11,683 bases of DNA from Phycisphaera mikurensis NBRC 102666 (GTDB lineage: Bacteria > Planctomycetota > Phycisphaerae > Phycisphaerales > SM1A02). The position numbers and the translations under genes were made by a program. Location: contig CAMBSR010000048.1 of the NCBI GenBank assembly GCA_945870475.1, positions 1 through 11,683 of the forward strand, written 5' to 3'. Below are positions 1 through 7,005 of this stretch, in pieces. Positions within the stretch are counted from its first letter, which is position 1, and each line of letters starts with the position of its first letter. The notes under the pieces were generated by a model. That model made no database searches, was not told the origin of the DNA, and saw only the letters and a program-made list of their open reading frames with translations.

Positions 1-724
1 CGACGATCGCCCACCAGCTTCCGAACGCGCAGTAGCACGAGTCGCGCCGCATCGCCAGCGCATACGTGGGCGCGGCGATCGCCAGCTCCAGGCAGGTTCC
101 CGCAAACAGCCAGCGCACGAAGCGGTCGAGCTGGTCGGGCGTGCGCGACTGCCCCGCGCGCGCAAGCGCCCAGGCCCAGATGCCGCCAGCCGCAAGCCAC
201 GCCGGAACCAGGAGGAGCGGCTTCATGACCAAGTTTCCGCCGCCCGTGTACCCGTCGAATTCCGCTCCCGCGGCCATGCGCACCAGGCCCACCATGTCCC
301 ACAGCGTTGCCAGGATCCCCACGGCGCACATCCCGCCGATCAAGGCAGCGCCCGCAATCGACCATCGCAGCGACCGCCCCGGCGCTCCCGGCTCCCAATT
401 CCCCAGCGCGGGCGCCACCAGCATGGCCGGTGCGGCGGAAACCAGCGCCACCGCGGCCAGCACCAGCATTCCCCCCAGCGATCCATCGGTGAGTTCATGG
501 AAGGTCCGCAGCCAGCCACTTGCGATCTCAAACAGCGCCTGCCGCGCCCCTTCCGCGTCCGTCGGCACGTGCCACGTCGGAACCCGCCCCTCCGCCGCGT
601 CGTTGATCCTGCTGCCGATGGCGCCCACCACGAATCCCGTGAACGTCGCCACCACCATCCCGAGCAAGAACGTCGCCGCCACCAGCGCCACCAACAGCGC
701 CGCGCGCTTCCCCCGGCTGTTCAC
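1..724 (-). CDS. Polytopic membrane protein of unknown function (partial, cut by left edge)
   Basis: On the minus strand a reading frame opens with GTG at 724 and stays open for 241 codons to the window edge, so the C-terminus is missing. The GTG overlaps the TGA stop of the upstream hydrolase gene (GTGA, 721-724). A GGAGG lies 11 nt ahead of it (736-740 on the plus strand), so it is probably translationally coupled. I do not recognise the family. The protein has about five hydrophobic segments, near residues 8-36, 84-105, 122-150, 166-190 and 203-224. A soluble, probably extracytoplasmic loop (about 40-83) follows the first. After the fifth comes a polar patch with a close cysteine pair, RRDSCYCAFGSWW, at about 226-238. 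The residue composition, with hydrophobic blocks split by charged loops, is that of a real membrane protein. The opposite strand here gives only Arg/Pro/Ser-rich shadow frames. The function is unknown; the position suggests co-expression with the secreted hydrolase. Confidence 0.72.
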   Translation of the reverse strand, partial: MNSRGKRAALLVALVAATFLLGMVVATFTGFVVGAIGSRINDAAEGRVPTWHVPTDAEGARQALFEIASGWLRTFHELTDGSLGGMLVLAAVALVSAAPAMLVAPALGNWEPGAPGRSLRWSIAGAALIGGMCAVGILATLWDMVGLVRMAAGAEFDGYTGGGNLVMKPLLLVPAWLAAGGIWAWALARAGQSRTPDQLDRFVRWLFAGTCLELAIAAPTYALAMRRDSCYCAFGSWWAIV

Positions 725-1560
725 TGCTGCCCGCGCCTCCGCTGCGCGAACATCCATGGCAGCACGCCGTCGTCCGCGTCCGTGTACGCGCGCGTCCATG
801 CATCGTGGCCGACGCCCGGGTACTCGCGTACCGTGACGCGGCCGCTCGCCGCGCGGATGGCTTCCGCCATGGTGCGGCTGCACGCGATCGGCACCACCGG
901 ATCGTCGATGCCGTGCGCCACCATCACGGGCAGCGCGCGCAGCGCCGCCGCCCGCGCCGGATCGCCGCCGCCGCACACGCTCACGAGCGCCGCGAAGCGC
1001 GTGGGCGTCCGCACCGCCAGGTCGAACGACCCGAACCCGCCCATCGAAAGCCCGGTGAGGTAGACGCGGTCCACGTCCACCGGCTTCGTGCGCATCACTT
1101 CGTCAAGCGCCAGCTCCACGGCGCGCAGCGCGCGCGTGGGCTCGGCCTTCGTCTGCAGGCCCGCGCCCCAGTTCGGGTTCCCATCCGCACCGGGCGTCAC
1201 CTCCGCCCAGCGCTCGCCGACCGGGCACTGCACCGCCAGCACGAAGCACGGGTGCTTCGCCTGGAACGCCTCGGTGGCCGCGTCGCCCGCAAAGTGCTTC
1301 AGCTGCGCCTCGTTGTCCGCGCCGCGCTCGCCGCTTCCGTGCAGGAAGACCACGAGCGGCAGCCGCCCGGACTTCTCTGCCTTGAGCGCCGCCGCCGACG
1401 GCTCCACCAACCGGTACGGATAGGTCGCGGCCGCCCGCTCGGCCTGTGCAGGCACGTTCACCGTGCCCTGCGCGGGCGTGGACGCCGACGCTGCCGCAGC
1501 AGCCCCCGCTCCGCCCTGCGCCGCTACTGCCATCATGATCGACATCGCCACCGGAACCAT
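721..1560 (-). CDS. Secreted alpha/beta hydrolase (carboxylesterase / prolyl oligopeptidase-like)
   Basis: This is a 279-residue protein with a complete alpha/beta-hydrolase signature. The oxyanion-hole motif FLHGSGERG is at about 72-80 and the nucleophile motif GLSMGG puts Ser at 172. Asp220 sits in HGIDDPVVP and His252 in GVGHDAW. The HGSGERGADNEAQLKH stretch resembles the predicted carboxylesterase/dienelactone-hydrolase-like secreted enzymes common in planctomycetes; substrates are probably small esters or polysaccharide side-chain esters, but that is inference. The N-terminus is hydrophobic and alanine-rich (about 1-28), like a signal peptide, but has no Lys or Arg in front of the hydrophobic core, which is unusual. 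I found no better in-frame start upstream. ATG at 1560 lies 1 bp after the stop of the upstream channel gene and the TGA overlaps the next gene's GTG, so the gene sits inside a minus-strand operon. There is no clear ribosome binding site; translational coupling is likely. Confidence 0.85.
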   Translation of the reverse strand: MVPVAMSIMMAVAAQGGAGAAAAASASTPAQGTVNVPAQAERAAATYPYRLVEPSAAALKAEKSGRLPLVVFLHGSGERGADNEAQLKHFAGDAATEAFQAKHPCFVLAVQCPVGERWAEVTPGADGNPNWGAGLQTKAEPTRALRAVELALDEVMRTKPVDVDRVYLTGLSMGGFGSFDLAVRTPTRFAALVSVCGGGDPARAAALRALPVMVAHGIDDPVVPIACSRTMAEAIRAASGRVTVREYPGVGHDAWTRAYTDADDGVLPWMFAQRRRGQQ

Positions 1561-1561
1561 C

Positions 1562-2239
1562 TCAGGAGATTCCCTTCTCGTCTTCTTCCGATGCCGCCGA
1601 CACCATGCGCGCCAGGAAGATGGCGGGGAACATCACGCCCGTGATGCCCTCCGCCGCGCATACCGCGCGCGACATCGAATTGCAGGGCGTCACATCGACG
1701 GCAAAGCCGGACGTCGTCATGATCGAGAAACTGAGCCACACGTAATCGGCCCAGCCTCCCGTCATCGGCCGCTCGGCGCCCTTCACCACCTGGTACGAGC
1801 CAGGCACCAGCAGGTCGACCCGCTGGTGGATCAGCGCGAACGCCATCCCGATCAGGATGTAGCTGCTCACGCCGTGGTAGAGCCGCGCATCGCCGTGCGT
1901 GTGCTTGCTGAGGGCCGCTCGGGCGATGTTGTACGACGCCGCCACCGATGCCGCCGCAAGCATCAGCCCGGGTGCGATGTGTGCCTCGGTCGAATGGACT
2001 CCCCCCATCACCAGCAACGTCACCATCGCGGCCATCCCCAGCGCCAGGATGGCTATCCCGCGCCAGCGGTCGGTGGCCATCGCCACGCCGATGGAGGCGA
2101 ACGTGATCGTTCCGATGGAGAACCAGATCGGCGGGAACTGCGAGTGGTGCTCCACGAACGGGATCGCCGCCACGCAGGCCACCAACCCCAGCATCAGGAA
2201 TCGTGCGGCGAAGAGATGGTTGACTGGCAGTCGTTTCAT
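1562..2239 (-). CDS. Two-TM-pore ion channel-like membrane protein with non-canonical selectivity filter
   Basis: This is a 225-residue integral membrane protein. Hydrophobic helices lie at about 13-29, 35-55, 60-80, 88-106 and 121-139, followed by a pore region (about 164-182) and an inner helix (about 190-214). The last third has the layout of the Ion_trans_2 family of potassium-channel-like proteins: an outer helix, the pore-helix motif DYVWLSFSIMTT, a filter, a VTP motif, then an EGITGVMFPAIFLARMVS inner helix that matches family members closely. The usual TVGYGD filter is replaced by TSGFAVD (about 176-182), with the tyrosine and second glycine changed and one residue more before the Asp. 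Ion selectivity therefore cannot be assumed, and the protein may be a divergent or non-conducting member. The ATG at 2239 has no obvious ribosome binding site. It is 101 bp downstream of the PEP-CTERM-like gene and 1 bp upstream of the hydrolase gene. Confidence 0.8.
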   Translation of the reverse strand: MKRLPVNHLFAARFLMLGLVACVAAIPFVEHHSQFPPIWFSIGTITFASIGVAMATDRWRGIAILALGMAAMVTLLVMGGVHSTEAHIAPGLMLAAASVAASYNIARAALSKHTHGDARLYHGVSSYILIGMAFALIHQRVDLLVPGSYQVVKGAERPMTGGWADYVWLSFSIMTTSGFAVDVTPCNSMSRAVCAAEGITGVMFPAIFLARMVSAASEEDEKGIS

Positions 2240-2340
2240 CGGTCGCCGAGGCTACCGGATGCCGTCCGCGCGGTGCGCACGCCCGCACCCGTGCCGGTGC
2301 AGCAGCGACGGCTTCGGGGTGTTTCGTCAGCGGTTCCCGC

Positions 2341-2958
2341 TCAGCGGTTGCGCCGTCGACCTGCCATTGCCGCGATCAGCACCAGCGCGAGGGCTCCCGG
2401 CGTGGGCACCGGCACGTAGCCGATGTCCATGTCGTCGGTGCCAAGCACGTTCGCCGCCCCGGCGGGGCCGATCGGCGTGATCGTGATGCGGGAGATCGCG
2501 GCGCCGTCGGACCAGAACCCCGCGAAGCTGTCCATCCCATGCACGTTGCGCACGAACTGGGTGCCGTCGGCCAGCGCCAGCACCACGTAGCCGGCCACCG
2601 CCTCGCCCAGGCCGTTCGAATAGAAGAAGTCCGCGCCCACGCCCCGCACCTGGCTGGACTGGAAGTCGATCACCATCGAGCGCCCGGCCTCGAGCGTGTG
2701 CAGCATGCCGCCGGCGCCGGTCAGGCCGCCGACGGAGCTGGCCTGCCACGCCGTGTCGGACGTGGGCATGCCCGCGAGGGCCCCCGGCATGAGTCCCTGC
2801 GACACCGCGGAGAAGTTCTCGCGTGCAACGCGCACCTGCGGCATCATCTCGCCCCACGCCCGGAACGCAGCGCGCGAGTCGAACACGGTGACCGAGGCAA
2901 CTGCGGGGGCTGCGGCGCAGAACGCGGCGAGGACGACGACTTGCGTGGCACGGAACAT
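2341..2958 (-). CDS. Secreted protein with PEP-CTERM-like sorting tail
   Basis: This 205-residue protein starts at ATG 2958, chosen because GAGGT lies 5 nt upstream (plus-strand 2964-2968) and because a signal peptide (about 1-22, ending in APAVAS) begins there. The frame stays open further upstream but loses exported-protein character. The mature part is a beta-rich, Gly/Ala-rich domain. Segments such as VRGVGADFFYSNG (about 104-116), GYVVLALADGTQF (123-135) and SRITITPIG (156-164) resemble the jelly-roll-like domain common in PEP-CTERM proteins. The C-terminus has the sorting-signal layout: VPVPTPGAL (182-190), a short hydrophobic segment to about 200, then RRRNR. Such tails are recognised by exosortase-type machinery or a relative, giving an exported, surface or matrix-associated protein. 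The P-T-P form departs from the classic PEP triad. The partner is unknown. It is the first minus-strand gene after the divergent intergenic region. Confidence 0.82.
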   Translation of the reverse strand: MFRATQVVVLAAFCAAAPAVASVTVFDSRAAFRAWGEMMPQVRVARENFSAVSQGLMPGALAGMPTSDTAWQASSVGGLTGAGGMLHTLEAGRSMVIDFQSSQVRGVGADFFYSNGLGEAVAGYVVLALADGTQFVRNVHGMDSFAGFWSDGAAISRITITPIGPAGAANVLGTDDMDIGYVPVPTPGALALVLIAAMAGRRRNR

Positions 2959-3235
2959 CAGGAACCTCGAAACAGCATTGAGGTTCGGCGGCGTTGGGCA
3001 AACACACGCAGGCCGCCGAATCCGTAACGCCGTGAACATTCCACGGGTGCCTCGGGCGGCAAGGGCGGGGGCGCCGCAATTGCCTCTTTCGGCGCCGCGA
3101 TCGCCCCATAACGGGCCGCTCCGCGATGCATTTCCACCTGCTCGCCGACGATTGCGTGCGGATTTCCGCCATCTTCCGGCGTGGTGCGGCGTTCGGCCCC
3201 CGACAGGTACGATTTTGCCGCCACCGAGGCACAAC
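2959..3235. promoter_or_regulatory. Divergent intergenic region carrying promoters for both flanking operons
   Basis: These 277 bp separate the minus-strand PEP-CTERM-like gene from the plus-strand CsgG-like gene, so both promoters must lie here or just inside the genes. I see a ribosome binding site at each end: GAGGT for the minus gene (2964-2968) and GAGG for the plus gene (3226-3229, 6 nt before ATG). A weak -10-like TACGAT for the plus direction is at 3208-3213 with no good -35. An 8-bp direct repeat GGCGCCGC occurs at 3070-3077 and 3091-3098, 21 bp apart. Antisense frames across the region look like non-coding shadows. Confidence 0.5.
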
Positions 3236-5398
3236 ATGAACATCTCGAACCGCTCTGCCTGGCGTCCGGTCCTCTCCGCACTCGTGCTCGCAGCGTTGGC
3301 GTTTGCGCAGCCCGCCATGGCGCGCCAGGCCGCATCGGCCCCCGCGGCCGGCAAGCCGCGCATCGCCATCCGCTCCATCGCGGCCACGCCGGCGGTGACG
3401 CTGCAGGCCAAGGCCGACGGCTCGGAGAACGCGCTCGCGCAGATCGAGCAGGGCGCGGACGTCCAGTTCCTGAACGCCATCCAGGCCAGCGGCCGCTTCG
3501 ATGTGGTCGCCCGTGCCGACCTCCCCAGCATCCTCAAGGAGCAGGACCTCACCCAGAGCGGCAACGCCAACGTCATGGACCCACAGGCTGCGCGTGGGTT
3601 CCAGCTGGCCGGCGCGCGCTACGTGATCACCGTCACCATCGGCAACTTCCAGGAAGTGGTCGAGAAGACCGAGCTCCTCAACCAGTTCGGCAAGTCGAAG
3701 GCGGAGCGCCGCACCATCAACCTGCAGGCGGTCGTCAAGATCTTCGACAGCACCAGCGGCGCGCTCTACCGTTCCACCGCGCTCACGCTTTCGGACGTGG
3801 CCACCAACGAGATCCTTCCCGAGGTGGAGCAGAAGGGCGTGAAGACCAACGTGGTGCTTGGCACCGTGGCAGAGAAGCTGGCCACGCAGGCCACCGCGGC
3901 AATTGTTGACTCGCTCGCCCCGGCGCGCGTCATCGGCTACACGATGGGACAGGTGACCTTCAACCGCAGCGCCACCAATGGCGTGGCCGCGGGCCAGATC
4001 TACGAGCTCTTCGCGCCGGGCAGCGCCATGGTGGATCCCGACACCGGCGAGCAGCTCGGTGCCGAGGAAGTGCACGTCGGCTGGGCGCGCGTCACCGACG
4101 CGGGCACGCGGTTCTCCACCGCGCAGGCCATCGAGGACCGCGGCATCGATCGCGGCTCCATGCTGCGTCTGCGCCCGCAGGGCCTGCCCACGGGCATCGA
4201 TCCGAACGCGCGCGCCAACGGTTCCGCCGCGCCCGCCGGTGCGGCGCCCGCGCCGCTCATGGCGCCCGGCAACGCGGCTGGTGCTCCCGGCGTCGGAAGC
4301 GCGCCCGGATCCGCAGGCGCCGCCGCGCCCTCCGCGTCTTCCCCGCTTCGCATGGCGATCTTCGTGAAGCAGCGCCCGGAGTCCGTGCCCGCCGAGAAGG
4401 TCTCCGTCTTCGAGGACCTCGTCTCCGCCGATTCCACCGGGCCGGGCGTCGAGATCATCCGCCGCGAGGACCTCGTCAATGCGGTCCGGCGCATCGCGCC
4501 CGCGGGCCCGAACGTCGGCACTGACGCTCCCATCGACCAGAGCTACGACCGCATCCTCTCCAACCAGTCGTCCGCAGTGCAGCTTGCCGCGCAGATGCGT
4601 GCCGACCTCCTGCTCACCGTCTCCGTCACCGCGCTCGAGCGCGCCAAACGTGCGCTTGCCGATCCCTCCACCGGCGTCGCCACCGAGGTGGAGCAGTGGA
4701 CGCTGGTCACCACGTACGGACTGATCGACGGCGTGACGGGCGGCAGCCTGGCCACGGGCACCGTGCGCTCGGACTTCGCCAAGCGCGACACCAGGGAACT
4801 CAAGGTGGAGCTCGACGTCATCGATCCGCTCCTCGAGGACGCCGCGCGGCGCATCGGGAGCGCGGTGCGCGCCTCGGTGGAAGACGTGCGCACGCGCACG
4901 GCCGCTGCACCCGCCGAGGTGCAGGTGCGCTTCCGCGCCGTGCTCGCCGACCTGAGCATCCCCGACGTCCGCACGGGTGCCGACGGCCAGTACGTGGTGG
5001 GCGCCAACAACTACGACCTGCAGCCGATGAACGTGCTCGTCACCATCGACGGCGTCGCCTCCGGCCAGTGCCCGGGCTCGTTCCCGATGCGCCCGGGCCT
5101 GCACCGCGCGCGCTTCGAGCGCCCCGGCCTCGAACCCGTCGAGATGATGGTGAACGCACGCGAGGGCCTCGAGATCTCCGTGCCGCTCCAGCTCTCGCAG
5201 CAGGGCCGCGAGAACTGGCGCCGCGACGCCGCGTTCTTCAACGAGCTGAAGAACGGCGCGGTGATGCGCGATGCCGAGCTCATCAAGGTGCGCGCGATCG
5301 CGGACTTCCTGCGCCAGAGCCAGATCCGGCTCGACACCAGCAAGGTGCAGAACCTGAACCTCGGCGGGCAGTCCCTGTGGTGGCAGCTCCTGCAGTGA
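3236..5398 (+). CDS. Exported multidomain CsgG-like / FlgT-C-like / PEGA-like envelope protein
   Basis: This is a 720-residue exported protein. ATG at 3236 was chosen over earlier in-frame starts because GAGG lies 6 nt upstream and a signal peptide (about 1-29, ending QPAMA) begins there. It has no lipobox. Reading along the protein, a first CsgG-like domain (about 41-228) contains FLNAIQASGRFDVVAR and LAGARYVITVTIG, which match the CsgG/LpoB fold pattern. A segment at about 231-314 resembles the FlgT C-terminal domain (GQVTFNRSATNGVAAGQ, ending SMLRLRP). An Ala/Pro/Gly linker runs from about 321 to 370. A second, more divergent CsgG-like domain (about 371-555) contains VEIIRREDLV and AQMRADLLLTVSVTALE. 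A PEGA-like repeat (about 598-652) has TIDGVASGQCPGSFPMRPGLH. The conserved-looking tail (660-720) matches nothing I know. It is the first gene of a four-gene envelope cluster and its TGA overlaps the next gene's GTG. The role is probably an envelope scaffold or assembly factor; this is inference. Confidence 0.83.
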   Translation: MNISNRSAWRPVLSALVLAALAFAQPAMARQAASAPAAGKPRIAIRSIAATPAVTLQAKADGSENALAQIEQGADVQFLNAIQASGRFDVVARADLPSILKEQDLTQSGNANVMDPQAARGFQLAGARYVITVTIGNFQEVVEKTELLNQFGKSKAERRTINLQAVVKIFDSTSGALYRSTALTLSDVATNEILPEVEQKGVKTNVVLGTVAEKLATQATAAIVDSLAPARVIGYTMGQVTFNRSATNGVAAGQIYELFAPGSAMVDPDTGEQLGAEEVHVGWARVTDAGTRFSTAQAIEDRGIDRGSMLRLRPQGLPTGIDPNARANGSAAPAGAAPAPLMAPGNAAGAPGVGSAPGSAGAAAPSASSPLRMAIFVKQRPESVPAEKVSVFEDLVSADSTGPGVEIIRREDLVNAVRRIAPAGPNVGTDAPIDQSYDRILSNQSSAVQLAAQMRADLLLTVSVTALERAKRALADPSTGVATEVEQWTLVTTYGLIDGVTGGSLATGTVRSDFAKRDTRELKVELDVIDPLLEDAARRIGSAVRASVEDVRTRTAAAPAEVQVRFRAVLADLSIPDVRTGADGQYVVGANNYDLQPMNVLVTIDGVASGQCPGSFPMRPGLHRARFERPGLEPVEMMVNAREGLEISVPLQLSQQGRENWRRDAAFFNELKNGAVMRDAELIKVRAIADFLRQSQIRLDTSKVQNLNLGGQSLWWQLLQ

Positions 5399-7005
5399 AC
5401 GCCGCGCGCACAGGGAACGCTCGCTGGGCCTTCGCGGCGACCGCGTGCGTCGCGACGTTCGCCGTCGGCTGCCAGCAGAACCTCCGCAAGACGGTGGCCG
5501 CCATCGATTCGGCGTACTCCGCGGGCGAGTACGACCGCGCCGCCAAGCGCGCGGAGACGGCGCTTGCCGACAACGGCGACGACGCGCAGGACCGCCTCGT
5601 GTGGCTCATGGAGTCCGGCCGCACGCAGCAGGCCGCCGGCGGCATCGACGGGTCGATCACGGCCTACGACCGCGCCGTCGACGAGGTGCGTCCGTACCTC
5701 GACTCCAAGGCCGAGGCCACCATCACCGAGGCGCTCGTCACCACCGCCGTCAATCAGACGATGCGCATCTACCGCGGCACGCCGCCGGAACGCATCATGC
5801 TGTGCACGCTCCAGGGCGCGAACCTCCTGCAGAAGGGCGACCTCGCGCGCGCACGCGTCGAACTGAACCGCGCGGCGGATTTCCAGCAGGACGCCGTGCA
5901 GCGCCACGCCAGGGACATCGCCTCCGCGCAGGAGAAGGCCGACAAGGAGTGGAAGCAGAAGGGCTGGAACCAGGCGATCGCCGCAAACGCCACGGAAAGC
6001 GTGCGCAAGGCGCAGGCCGAGCAAGCGGCGCCTGCACCCGCCGCGCCCGAGCCCACCGCGTCCACGACCACGCCCGCCCCTGACGCACCTGTGCAAGCCG
6101 CGCCCGCCGCCACCACCGACCCCGCCACGCGCGGCTACGCATCGTTCGCCAATCCCTTCACCAGTTACCTGCGCGCCGTGTTCCTGGTGGCCACCAGCAG
6201 CGAGTCCGGCGATCGGCAGAACGCACGCGCCGACCTCCGCGCGGTGCAGGAGATGATGCCGGGCCATGCAGCCGCCGCGGCGGACATCGCGCTCATCGAT
6301 GCGGGCACCGCACACGGCAGCACGGCCGTCACTTGGGTGTTCTTCCTCACCGGCATGGCGCCCGACTACAAGGAGTTCCGCCTCGACATCCCCATCCCGG
6401 TGGGCAGGGTCAATTACGTGTCCGCGGCGTTCCCCATCCTCCGCAAGCACGGCGATTTCGTATCGACCTGCGCAGTGGCAGGCGAGGGCGGGGCGCGCTC
6501 CGAGCTGCTGGCCGACGTGGACGCGATGGTGCAGACGGACTTCGACTCGCGCCTGCCGCTCATCGTGACGCAGGAGATCATCAGCTCCGCCGCCAAGGCT
6601 GCCGCCACCTGGGCCGCGAGCCAGGCCGCGTACAACAGTTCGAGCAACAGCACCGCAGGCATCCTGGTGCAGATCGCGGGCATTGCGTACCAGGCGGCAT
6701 CCACCGCGGCGGACCTGCGATGCTGGTCCACCATGCCCAAGCAGGTCTCCGTGCTCCGCGTGCCCACGCCCGCCGATGGTCGCCTGGACCTGGTGCGCGA
6801 GGGCGGGGCGCCGCTCTGCACGCTCGAGGTCCGCGCCGGCGCGCCGAACATCGCCTTCGTCACGCTGCCATCCGCGAAGGCATTGAAGCCAGCCGTCCTG
6901 ATGTACCGTGGTGGTGAGCCGGGTCCGGCGTCTGCGTCGCAGCCGTCGCCCGCGCCCGCCACCGCACCTTCCCCGTCGTCCGTCACCGAAGGAGTCACCC
7001 AATGA
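5395..7005 (+). CDS. COG3014-type lipoprotein with TPR-like N-terminal region
   Basis: This is a 536-residue predicted lipoprotein starting at GTG 5395, which overlaps the previous stop (GTGA). The start is supported by the lipoprotein signal peptide that follows it: Arg5 and Arg10, a hydrophobic core, and lipobox AVGC with Cys26. Residues about 30-170 are TPR-like helices (for example AYSAGEYDRAAKRAETAL). A Pro/Ala/Thr linker follows at about 206-243. Then come motifs I associate with COG3014 proteins: NPFTSYLRAVFLVA, an EFRLDIPIP segment, VSAAFPILRKH, and near the C-terminus LRCWSTMPKQVSVLRVPTPADG. The C-terminal tail is low-complexity Pro/Ser/Ala. The family has no firm biochemical role that I know of; members occur beside YcfL and LpoB genes in proteobacteria, and that arrangement is repeated here. 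The protein probably sits in the inner leaflet of the outer membrane facing the periplasm. Its stop overlaps the next ATG (ATGA). Confidence 0.85.
   Translation: MNAARTGNARWAFAATACVATFAVGCQQNLRKTVAAIDSAYSAGEYDRAAKRAETALADNGDDAQDRLVWLMESGRTQQAAGGIDGSITAYDRAVDEVRPYLDSKAEATITEALVTTAVNQTMRIYRGTPPERIMLCTLQGANLLQKGDLARARVELNRAADFQQDAVQRHARDIASAQEKADKEWKQKGWNQAIAANATESVRKAQAEQAAPAPAAPEPTASTTTPAPDAPVQAAPAATTDPATRGYASFANPFTSYLRAVFLVATSSESGDRQNARADLRAVQEMMPGHAAAAADIALIDAGTAHGSTAVTWVFFLTGMAPDYKEFRLDIPIPVGRVNYVSAAFPILRKHGDFVSTCAVAGEGGARSELLADVDAMVQTDFDSRLPLIVTQEIISSAAKAAATWAASQAAYNSSSNSTAGILVQIAGIAYQAASTAADLRCWSTMPKQVSVLRVPTPADGRLDLVREGGAPLCTLEVRAGAPNIAFVTLPSAKALKPAVLMYRGGEPGPASASQPSPAPATAPSPSSVTEGVTQ
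6989..6994 (+). promoter_or_regulatory. Ribosome binding site for the YcfL-type gene
   Basis: AAGGAG ends 7 nt before ATG 7002. It lies inside the end of the upstream coding region and fixes the start of the YcfL-type gene at the ATGA overlap. Confidence 0.7.

Noticed and set aside
66..836. A 256-codon plus-strand frame at the left end
   Set aside because: The product is Arg/Ser/Pro/Ala-rich without structure. The minus strand over the same bases encodes a coherent membrane protein and the end of the hydrolase.
3208..3213. TACGAT as the promoter of the CsgG-like gene
   Set aside because: No acceptable -35 at 16-18 bp upstream; too weak to list as its own feature.
2327..5104. A 925-codon open frame on the minus strand, opposite most of the CsgG-like gene
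   Set aside because: Its product is rich in Arg, His, Gly and Ala with no domain pattern. It is a mirror of the GC-biased third codon positions of the real plus-strand gene and also runs through the real minus-strand gene in another frame.
5011..7002. A 663-codon minus-strand frame opposite the COG3014 gene
   Set aside because: Low-complexity Arg/Gly/His composition and no export or domain signal. The plus strand here carries a clear lipoprotein.
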